From contig NC_134030.1 of NCBI RefSeq assembly GCF_964204645.1, positions 12,690,947 to 12,754,946 of the forward strand: 64,000 bases of DNA, written 5' to 3'. This document shows, piece after piece, positions 56,165 to 64,000 of the stretch (position 1 is the first letter of the stretch; the number at the start of each line of letters is the position of its first letter). The stretch is from Tubulanus polymorphus. Lineage: Eukaryota > Nemertea > Palaeonemertea > Tubulaniformes > Tubulanidae. The position numbers and the translations under genes are program-made. A model generated the notes under the pieces. It worked only from the letters and a program-made list of their open reading frames with translations. It was not told where the DNA came from and did no database searches.

Positions 56165-58350
56165 TTAACACGTTAGAATCCTTTTCATAATCTCATTTTC
56201 TTTTGTTTCTTCTCTTTTGAATTTTATATATTCATCTAAATTGCAACCATAGGCGACTGTGTGGATTCCATCATCTAAAATATATCTTTTATCATCAAAT
56301 GGGTTGAGACTTATCTTCTCTATCTCTTCAATATACATTTCATGATCTTCAGATCTTAAACATTTCATTTTATGTTTTCTAACTTCTTCATTAAATATAC
56401 AATTGATGTAATCTTTAAAATGAATATTCTTTTCTACTACACTTTTGGTTATTCCTTTTAACTTTTTAGCTTCATGTTCTTTAGTTTTATAACTATACAT
56501 TTTAGATCTAATACCTATGAACTCTATCATTTCTTCACCACCTAATTCATCCTTAAACTTCCCGGGAACTTTTTTATTATCATTGCTAAACAATTCATGA
56601 TCTTTAGGATAGTTACTGAAATCAAAATGATGATTTAATATTTTTAAATCATCTTTTATATTATCACTTTTTATCTTTAATATGTAAGAATCTGTATCAA
56701 AGTATAGAATTTCTATATGTTTTTCCCCAAAATGGGGTTGCAATACATTATAATAAAATTGATACATCAATAGCTTTGAAATTTCTAAAACTGCAGCTCC
56801 AACATAAATTGGTTTATTGAACTTCATAGAAGTTCTCTTCATTTTAACTGCAGCTAAATTTTCATCGAATATTCTGTTGCCTATGAATTTCGGATACGAT
56901 TGTAAATGCCTTATCCTTTTACCATTACTGACTAACTCAATGTCGTTTCTATTACGAATATTCTCACATGTTTTTCCATAGAACGCATTATTCATCAGTT
57001 TAAAGTAATCCTTCTCAAAATCAGTTTTAGCTTCAGTTCTCTGTGTAGTATTAAAATCTATATATTTTTCTAACCACTTAGATTGATTAAATGAAATATA
57101 TCTATGTACTTTTTTTAATATCATTCCTTGATTCAAATAAAACTTCAACATTCTATAATGTACTACATAATTATATTTATCTTCTTGAGTTACCATTAAC
57201 TTTTCTGTATGAATATGATTTTCAGGTTTAATTCTTTTTTGATAATTTGATAATTCTTCATGTTTAACAATTTTATGTTCGGGACAATATGCTAGATTTC
57301 TAGATTTGAATTTAATATTTTCAGGGTATTCTAAATCTACAACAAAGAAGTAACCAGTATCTGAATCATCTGCAATATCTAGGATTCTTTTCTTCCAATC
57401 AAATTTATCAATTTGTAAAACTTCAGTTATTTCAAACATCCCATAAGGTTGTGGTTCCATCATTGCCCAACCATAAAGATTATTTGCATCTATGTATAAT
57501 AATTTATATCCAGGATTATCATTTACATTGAAATATCTATCACCCAATACACCTGAAACTCCTCCTCTTATAGATTTTTCAAATAATAGTAATTGATCTA
57601 TATTTGTTAACAAATCCATTTTTATATCTGTAAATTTTAAACCACAATCCCATGTTAATCCTGGACTAGAATAACAATGACAAGGATCAATATTGAAATA
57701 TTTTAGGTTTACATCTCTAAACCTTTCGAATATATCGGTTAATAATAATACATCTGATTTTAAATATAAATCTACTAATTGTCCATGATTTTCTATTTTG
57801 AAATGATTCCAAATATTCAATGTTCTATTATAGACTTCATCTTTAACATATTCATTTTTTAATTCATCATAGAATTGTTCTTTCAATAATTCAGTTATTT
57901 TAAAATCATTATGATTTTTATAGAAAGAATATGGAATTGCGCCTTTATATCTCATTAATTTAAAATCATCATAATTTGGGTAATATTCTTTTAATATCTT
58001 TAATTCATCATCAACTAATGATTTTGATAAGTTATCTAATGAACTATTTAAAAATCTATATGAATCTATAAATCTTAGACAACCAAATTGGAATGATATA
58101 TAATTCTCAGATGTTTTAGCTAACATTCTAAATTTATAAGTTGGTATTTTATCTTTTGATTTATTTGAATTTAATATTTCTATTTCATTATTAATTTCTT
58201 CTATTTTATGACATAGCTGTTTGATAAATAAATGTGCATCATATCCTGATAGATTATGAAATATAACTGGTACAAAGTTAATTTTCTTAGCTTGTAAGTT
58301 ACAATTCTCATGTGCAGCGCCTCTAAACTTTCCGTTCAAATGATCATGGT
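56165..58350 (-). pseudogene. POLB: family-B DNA polymerase, C-terminal two thirds
   Basis: This open frame carries the protein-primed family-B polymerase core: ExoII (FHNLSGYD, about 27-34 from the Leu codon at 58339), ExoIII (YLKSD, about 192-196), the RGGVSG region (258-263), motif A (YIDANNLYG, Asp about 284), motif B (KLMNNAFYGK, about 446-455) and motif C (YFDTDS, 545-550). All catalytic Asp residues are present. No ATG lies at the start of the frame. The upstream frame (58377-59687) ends at TAG and the two differ by one in phase across an A6 run, so the gene is split. Function without correction, splicing or trans supply is doubtful. Confidence 0.9.
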
Positions 58351-58400
58351 CTCTTACTTTTTTATAGTTTTTCTATCTATAGTTTTTCACAATAATAACA
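58351..58400 (-). other. lesion splitting the polymerase gene
   Basis: GAAAAACTATA occurs twice, separated by GATA, next to an A6 run. The upstream frame meets TAG in the first copy and the downstream frame meets TAG between copies. A short duplication plus a homopolymer change would account for this. Confidence 0.75.
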
Positions 58401-59798
58401 TTTATCTGCAAACTCAAATACTTCTTTATCTTCTTCTGTCATAATTATTTCTTTATTTGTATTCAATAATTTACTAAATCTTATTTCATATTCAATTAAT
58501 AAGTCACAAAAATGATTAATAACATTTTCATTTCTATACTGATAATATTCACTTTCAATTAGTTCTGGATAATCAGATTTAATATATAACCCGAAAGCTG
58601 CAGCTAATTGATGAATCTTTTTAATAGTATTTGTTTTTGGTGGTTCTTCTGAATAATCACTTTCATTAGAATTTAATTTCTTTCTTTTATAATATATATC
58701 TTTTCTATCTTTATCTGTTAATTCTTTATTTAATGATTCAAAATCTGCATATATTACAAATGGTACTTTATTTTTGTAATCATATTTTTTGAATTCTAAT
58801 ATTTTATCTTTTTCATTTGGTAAAACTAATTTACAATAATCATGATTATCACATAGTTGTTTATGATTTAATAATGTACTTTCATTACTAAATTTATGTA
58901 AACATTTTCTACATAGATATATTTTATGGTGATCATTTTCTGATTTGAAAAATAAATCGATTTGTTTAATCCACATATAATGATTCTCATAATATAGTAT
59001 ATCTATTACATCGTTTGAATCATAATCTTTTGATAGGTATAAAGGTTCTAATGTATAATGTTTAATATTATTTCCTTTTGTATTTGGTAATTTAATTAAA
59101 TCAAATACATTTATCTTTAAATTATTATCTCTTTCTATTTTGGGGATGTTTTTAATTCTAACAGGATACTTATCTATCTTATAATTATTTTCAAATTGTT
59201 TATAATGAGTTAATCTATAAGTATGTTTATTATAATCTTCAACTGGGTGTAAACAACTTATTATAGCCCATAGAAAACATTTATCATCTTCATTTTGTAT
59301 ATTTATTACAGCATTAGTTTTAAATGGTAGTTTAATATAACTTGATGCTTCAATATCGGGTTCTTTATAATATGATAAATTATTTTCATCAATTGGTTTT
59401 GATTTAGTTAACTTATTATATTTTGTGTTATAAACATGTAAAGTTATAAATATTATCTCATCAAATATTAAACCAGATCCTTCAAAATATTTCTCTTCTA
59501 TTTTAGTTTTTATTTCATTATAACATTTATTTGATTTATCATCTATATGTTGTTTAGATATAATATGTTGTGAATGAGAATTTATATTATATATTGGTTT
59601 ATCTTCAGATTTTATAAACTTTACTTTAACTGATATACTTATTTTAGGGTATTCTACGTTTGTAATTATTTTTATTATTTCTTTCATATTTTCTAAATGT
59701 TTTTTATTTTCTTCTAATGTTTTTCCTTTATGAAATTTAAACTCGATAGCTGCTGGACCAATATCACTTTTAAATGCTTCGGTTATCTCTATATCTTT
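58377..59798 (-). pseudogene. POLB: family-B DNA polymerase, N-terminal third (exonuclease I, Zn finger)
   Basis: From ATG 59687 the frame encodes 436 residues, but in-frame sequence without stops continues upstream to the TAA at 59799. A C137-centred block (EDDKCFLWAIISCLHPVED) and an H236 block (NHYMWI) surround a region that could be a cysteine-protease-like fold. A C2HC zinc finger lies at 259-279 (CRKCLHKF...HKQLC). ExoI is YADFES with Asp 315 and Glu 317. The frame ends at CYYCEKL-stop. The zinc-finger ORF just upstream is in the same frame, separated by that single TAA, so both may once have been one protein. Confidence 0.85.
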
Positions 59799-60197
59799 TT
59801 AATTATCTAATGAATTAATATAATTTCTTACATCTTCCATGTATGGTCTTTTATTGTTTAATTTATTTTTTATTCTTTTAATTGTCTTCGGTTTCTTATC
59901 GTTATCATTATCAAAATAATCTTCACCTAAAATATCATTATTCTTATTTCTAATATGACTTATAGATTTTAAATGTTCTTTATAATATCTTTTATCACTG
60001 AATGATTGATTACATGTATCACATTTGTATGTTTCCTTTTCATTCTTTAATTCTTCTAATTTAGTTTCTAATATATCATCCTTATATTCTAGTTTCAATT
60101 TATTCTCTAAATGTGTTCTAGTTTTATTGTGTCTTGCTTTTTGAGACTTATCTATATCGATATTACATGTTGGGCAGTAGTACTTATTTGCTTCCAT
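59799..60197 (-). CDS. two-finger C2H2 protein, inner copy
   Basis: This 132-residue protein has fingers YCPTCNIDIDKSQKARHNKT (C8, C11, H24, H30) and YKCDTCNQSFSDKRYYKEHL with a second His at SISH. The spacing resembles U1-type or matrin-type fingers. The ATG follows ATTTTAATAAAA and TATTAAAATG, the leader also seen in the palindromic element. The stop at 59799-59801 is the only barrier to the polymerase frame. A duplicate with one substitution (KPKT versus KQKT) is at 60974-61372. Confidence 0.75.
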   Translation of the reverse strand: MEANKYYCPTCNIDIDKSQKARHNKTRTHLENKLKLEYKDDILETKLEELKNEKETYKCDTCNQSFSDKRYYKEHLKSISHIRNKNNDILGEDYFDNDNDKKPKTIKRIKNKLNNKRPYMEDVRNYINSLDN

Positions 60198-60278
60198 TTT
60201 ATACTATATTTTTTATTAAAATTGATTTTAGAAGTTCAATGATTTAAATGTTATTCATATATATATGAATATTTTAAG

Positions 60279-60360
60279 AGTAATAGGGATAATGGGCTTT
60301 CAGGCTAAAGGTTGAACGGGCGGGTGAGTAAAAATGAAAAAATATAAAAATAATTACAAT
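60279..60360. repeat. internal fragment of terminal inner arm
   Basis: It begins AGTAATAGGGATAATGGG and carries the inner-arm block AAAGGTTGAACGGGCGGG. It is identical to the start of the inner arm of the right palindrome (61455 onward) and breaks off at the duplication junction. Confidence 0.9.
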
Positions 60361-60973
60361 TATTTTCAAATTGTTTATAATGAGTTAATCTATAAGTATG
60401 TTTATTATAATCTTCAACTGGGTGTAAACAACTTATTATAGCCCATAGAAAACATTTATCATCTTCATTTTGTATATTTATTACAGCATTAGTTTTAAAT
60501 GGTAGTTTAATATAACTTGATGCTTCAATATCGGGTTCTTTATAATATGATAAATTATTTTCATCAATTGGTTTTGATTTAGTTAACTTATTATATTTTG
60601 TGTTATAAACATGTAAAGTTATAAATATTATCTCATCAAATATTAAACCAGATCCTTCAAAATATTTCTCTTCTATTTTAGTTTTTATTTCTTTATAACA
60701 TTTATTTGATTTATCATCTATATGTTGTTTAGATATAATATGTTGTGAATGAGAATTTATATTATATATTGGTTTATCTTCAGATTTTATAAACTTTACT
60801 TTAACTGATATACTTATTTTAGGGTATTCTACGTTTGTAATTATTTTTATTATTTCTTTCATATTTTCTAAATGTTTTTTATTTTCTTCTAATGTTTTTC
60901 CTTTATGAAATTTAAACTCGATAGCTGCTGGACCAATATCACTTTTAAATGCTTCGGTTATCTCTATATCTTT
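60305..60973 (-). pseudogene. truncated duplicate of the polymerase N-terminus
   Basis: It repeats the first ~168 residues of the 436-residue polymerase frame, then runs into terminal-repeat sequence and stops. It differs from the other copy by KCYKE versus KCYNE. It arises from the 1,175-bp duplication and lacks all exonuclease and polymerase motifs. Confidence 0.88.
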
Positions 60974-61372
60974 TTAATTATCTAATGAATTAATATAATT
61001 TCTTACATCTTCCATGTATGGTCTTTTATTGTTTAATTTATTTTTTATTCTTTTAATTGTCTTCTGTTTCTTATCGTTATCATTATCAAAATAATCTTCA
61101 CCTAAAATATCATTATTCTTATTTCTAATATGACTTATAGATTTTAAATGTTCTTTATAATATCTTTTATCACTGAATGATTGATTACATGTATCACATT
61201 TGTATGTTTCCTTTTCATTCTTTAATTCTTCTAATTTAGTTTCTAATATATCATCCTTATATTCTAGTTTCAATTTATTCTCTAAATGTGTTCTAGTTTT
61301 ATTGTGTCTTGCTTTTTGAGACTTATCTATATCGATATTACATGTTGGGCAGTAGTACTTATTTGCTTCCAT
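60974..61372 (-). CDS. two-finger C2H2 protein, TIR-proximal copy
   Basis: This duplicate of the 59799-60197 gene is intact, with both C2H2 fingers. Its first ~40 codons lie within the right 439-bp terminal repeat. It is the first gene from the right end. The leader ATTTTAATAAAA...TATTAAAATG is conserved with the TIR-proximal gene of the palindromic element, which suggests an early-acting regulator or replication factor, by inference only. Confidence 0.75.
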   Translation of the reverse strand: MEANKYYCPTCNIDIDKSQKARHNKTRTHLENKLKLEYKDDILETKLEELKNEKETYKCDTCNQSFSDKRYYKEHLKSISHIRNKNNDILGEDYFDNDNDKKQKTIKRIKNKLNNKRPYMEDVRNYINSLDN

Positions 61373-61722
61373 TTTAATACTATATTTTTTATTAAAATTG
61401 ATTTTAGAAGTTCAATGATTTAAATGTTATTCATATATATATGAATATTTTAAGAGTAATAGGGATAATGGGCTTTCAGGCTAAAGGTTGAACGGGCGGG
61501 TGAGTAAAAATGAAAAAATATAAAAATAATTACAATTTCTACTTGAATTAGGAGTGAAACTCATAAAAATGAAAAATAAATTCGAGCGTGTGAGAATTTA
61601 TTTTTCATTTTTATGAGTTTCACTCCTAATTCAAGTAGAAATTGTAATTATTTTTATGTTTTTTCATTTTTACGAGCTCGACCGTTCGACCTTTGGCCTG
61701 AAAGCCCATTATCCCTATTACT
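61284..61722 (-). repeat. right terminal inverted repeat, 439 bp
   Basis: Inverted match to 42339-42777, with a few substitutions confined mostly to the inner arm and the zinc-finger codons. It ends CCCATTATCCCTATTACT. Confidence 0.93.
61455..61722. repeat. 268-bp terminal palindrome, right
   Basis: It has the same length and arm structure as the left palindrome. The outer arm carries CGAGCTCGACCGTTCGACC and the inner arm GGTTGAACGGGCGGGTGAG. The centre contains AAATTCGAGCGTGTGAGAATTT-type text that is inverted relative to the left end. Confidence 0.93.
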
Positions 61723-61728
61723 GTGGTG
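61723..61728 (+). repeat. 6-bp target-site duplication (right)
   Basis: GTGGTG, identical to 42333-42338. Confidence 0.95.
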
Positions 61729-64000
61729 ATTTCAATTTACCAGAAGTTAATTGGGAAACAAACCACTGTAGACAAGCAGACACTCATGTCTCCACAAAGC
61801 TATGGGAAGCAAGTAATGATGCATTTCTCGAACAACACGTCAAACACCCAACCAGATTTAGAGAAAACCAGGAACCCAGTTTGCTAGATCTACTATTCAC
61901 TAATGACCAGGAAATAGTTCAGAAGGTTGATTACATGGCTGCACTAGGAAAAAGTGACCACATCTGTCTAATGTTTAACCTGAATATACTACTCGAAAGA
62001 GATACAGCAATTAAGACCGAAAGGCGGAACTACTATCGTGGTAACTACGACAATTTACGAAAAGAATTGAATAACAATCTCAAAAAAGAATCCCTCCTTC
62101 AACTGGATATGGAGTCATGTTGGCAAAGTATTAAAGAAAATATCCTTAAAGCAGAAAGAACACATGTTCCTCTTTATCAAGCACCACGATGGAAAAGGCA
62201 CTCCCCACTATGGATGAATAGAAAAGCAATGTCAAAAGTTAGAAAGAAACACGAAGCCTGGAAGCGGTATCTCAGGACAAAAGATGGAGAAGATTACAGG
62301 AAATTTCAAGTAGCTAGGAATCTAGCAAAAAAGGAAACAAGAAATGCAATCAAGAACTATGAAAAGAAACTATCCCAAGAGGTAAAAACAAATCCGAAAG
62401 CGTTTTGGAGATATTGCCGCAGTAAGACATCACCAAAAGGAAGTATACCAGACTTACAAAAGAATGGCACATCCATTTCTGAGGACATTACCAAGGCCAA
62501 CACCTTCAATGAATACTTTGCAAGTGTATTTACAGAAGAGGATACCTCACACATACCAGAACCCAATGCACAAATAAATGAAATTCCTGAAATACATGAC
62601 ATTGAGATCACTCCCGTACTGATTGCAAACAAGCTGAAAGGTCTGAATGAAAATAAAAGCATGGGACCTGACTTAATGCATCCGAAAATTTTGAAGGAAG
62701 CAGCAGACGAGCTCGCAGAACCACTGAGCAATCTCTTCAGGAAAACCTTAGAAGAAGAAAAATTACCTACATCATGGAAGAAAGAAGCTAATGTAACGCC
62801 TATCCACAAGAAGGGCCCAAAAAATATTGTGGAGAATTATAGACCAATTAGCCTGACTAGTATTGTATGTAAAGTCCTGGAATCCATTGTAAGAGATAAC
62901 ATCATGAGTCACCTAATTACTAATGGAGTTTTAACAGATGCCCAACATGGATTCGTACAGGGTAGATCTACGCTCACACAATTACTGAAATCAATGGATG
63001 ATTGGACACAAGCCCTAGAAATAAAAAAATCCATTGACGTAATTTTTTTGGACTTTCAAAAAGCGTTTGACACAGTGCCCCACAAACGACTTCTAAAGAA
63101 AATTGAAAATTGTGGTATCACAGGTAAAGCCTTGAAATGGATTGAAGACTTCCTAAGTGAAAGGAACCAAGTGGTTAATATAAATGGTGCGACATCCACA
63201 TCTAAACCAGTGATAAGTGGTGTACCGCAGGGCAGCGTGCTGGGTCCTTTATTGTTTGCCATTTACATCAACGACCTCCCTGATGAAATTCAAAGTTATA
63301 TTCTCATGTATGCTGACGATACAAAAATTTATAGAATCGTACACAGCATCCAAGATCAACACAGACTTCAGGAGGATCTGGACAAACTATCAGACTGGGC
63401 AAAGAAGTGGCAAATGACTTTTCACCCAGACAAATGCGTGGTGATGCACATAGGAAAAAATAGACAACATTTTCAGTATACTATGGATGCAGGAAACAGA
63501 AGACACGAATTGAAGGCGGTCCCAGAGGAGAAAGATTTGGGAATAATTGTTGATGATAATCTCACCTTTCAGGCACAGTACTCCACGACAATGAATAAAT
63601 GTAACAAGATCCTAGGAATGATCAAAAGATCATTTGAACGTTTAGATGAAAGAACATTCAGTCTTGTCTACAAAGCATTAGTAAGACCAATTGTGGAGTA
63701 TGCTATCCCCGCATACAACCCACACCTACTAAAAGATGTAGACAATTACGAAAAAATTCAGCGACGAGCAACCAAATTAGTACCACATCTGTACGATTTA
63801 CCATACCACGAAAGACTAAAACAACTAAAGCTTCCATCGTTGAGCTATCGAAGAGCAAGAGGAGATATGATAACTGTCTACAATCTGGTTCATAACAACT
63901 ACCGCGCTGGAGACTCCTTAGTGCCACGAGATCAACGAAGAGTGAATCTAAGAGGACACTCTCTGAAGATCCAAAAACAGAGAGCTAAGAAGGATATCAG
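61723..64000 (+). CDS. LINE ORF2, 3' part: endonuclease end and reverse transcriptase
   Basis: The frame resumes with the endonuclease GDFNLPEVNW motif and is open without a stop to the window edge. The endonuclease ends with LGKSDHICLMF. Reverse transcriptase motifs follow: SMGPDLMHPKILKE, NYRPISLTSIVCKVLE, FLDFQKAFDTVPH, GVPQGSVLGPLLFAIYINDLP and MYADDTKIY with the catalytic Asp pair. The C-terminal LVRPIVEYAIPAYNP and KIQRRATKLVP blocks are standard for CR1/L2 and related clades. No lesion is seen apart from the Polinton, so the LINE was intact, and perhaps active, when it was hit. Confidence 0.92.

Larger units (their letters stand above)
59184..61456 (-). repeat. tandem duplication, period 1,175 bp
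   Basis: 59184-60360 is repeated at 60359-61535 with almost no differences. The duplicated unit holds the start of the polymerase, the zinc-finger ORF and part of the inner terminal arm. At the internal junction (about 60357-60361) the terminal arm stops at TTACAATT and polymerase sequence ATTATTTTC begins, sharing AATT. Confidence 0.92.
42339..61722. mobile_element. Polinton/Maverick, 19,384 bp, complete ends
   Basis: A self-synthesising DNA transposon and virus-like element. It has 439-bp terminal inverted repeats with AG...CT ends, a 6-bp target duplication, integrase, family-B polymerase, packaging ATPase and both jelly-roll capsid proteins. Plus-strand genes occupy 44.5-48.2 kb and minus-strand genes 48.3-61.4 kb, converging at 48.19-48.33 kb. 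Very low GC sets it apart from the host DNA around it. Damage includes a stop between the zinc-finger ORF and polymerase, a stop plus frame change within the polymerase, a frame change in a 268-residue ORF, and a tandem duplication at the right end. I find no adenovirus-type protease. The insertion lies in an otherwise intact LINE ORF2, so it is probably recent. Confidence 0.95.

Noticed and set aside
42339-61722. Viral contamination or free virus genome in the assembly
   Set aside because: The element has a 6-bp target duplication within a LINE reading frame that continues on both sides, so it is integrated.

Overview
The window is nuclear DNA of a metazoan, most likely a marine invertebrate. 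I cannot name the phylum. The evidence is a spliced animal gene with consensus GT-AG introns and many dispersed transposons. Positions 1831-39121 on the minus strand carry the first nine coding exons of a cytoplasmic dynein 1 intermediate chain gene. All exon phases agree and the exons add up to 380 codons. The rest of that gene lies beyond the left edge.

The introns are packed with mobile DNA. Intron 4 (24 kb) holds a 5.5-kb palindromic element at 13036-18551, a pogo-like MITE, a 1,294-bp foldback element with 8-bp target duplications, and several copies of a dispersed repeat. Intron 1 (11.4 kb) holds a degraded CR1/L2-like LINE that is itself interrupted by the dispersed repeat, a frameshifted coiled-coil gene, and a cluster of nested palindromes including a second 1,294-bp foldback copy. 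An SR-rich, gag-like reading frame runs off the left edge.

To the right of the dynein start codon lies a CR1/L2-type LINE with an open ORF1 and a good ORF2. ORF2 is split inside its endonuclease domain by a complete 19,384-bp Polinton/Maverick at 42339-61722. This element has a perfect 6-bp target duplication, 439-bp terminal inverted repeats with AG...CT ends, a retroviral-type integrase with chromodomain, an FtsK/HerA-type packaging ATPase, double-jelly-roll major and minor capsid proteins, a protein-primed family-B DNA polymerase, an HNH nuclease and a set of small membrane proteins. Genes in the left third run rightward (44.5-48.2 kb) and genes in the right two thirds run leftward (48.3-61.4 kb). 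The polymerase is split by stops and a frame change, and a 1,175-bp tandem duplication sits at the right end.

The most unusual biology is the relation between the two Polinton-type elements. They share about 47 bp of terminus, a T-run/TAAATAAATG start-site motif, a second TATTAAAATG start-site motif, and similar central AT-rich sequence. The 5.5-kb element encodes none of the core Polinton enzymes. It is an almost perfect head-to-head palindrome whose arms each carry a zinc-finger ORF, a 24-bp minisatellite and a one-TM protein. It looks like a satellite of the large element. The large element's own ends are 268-bp palindromes, which suggests a hairpin-based replication step that could also have produced the palindromic satellite.
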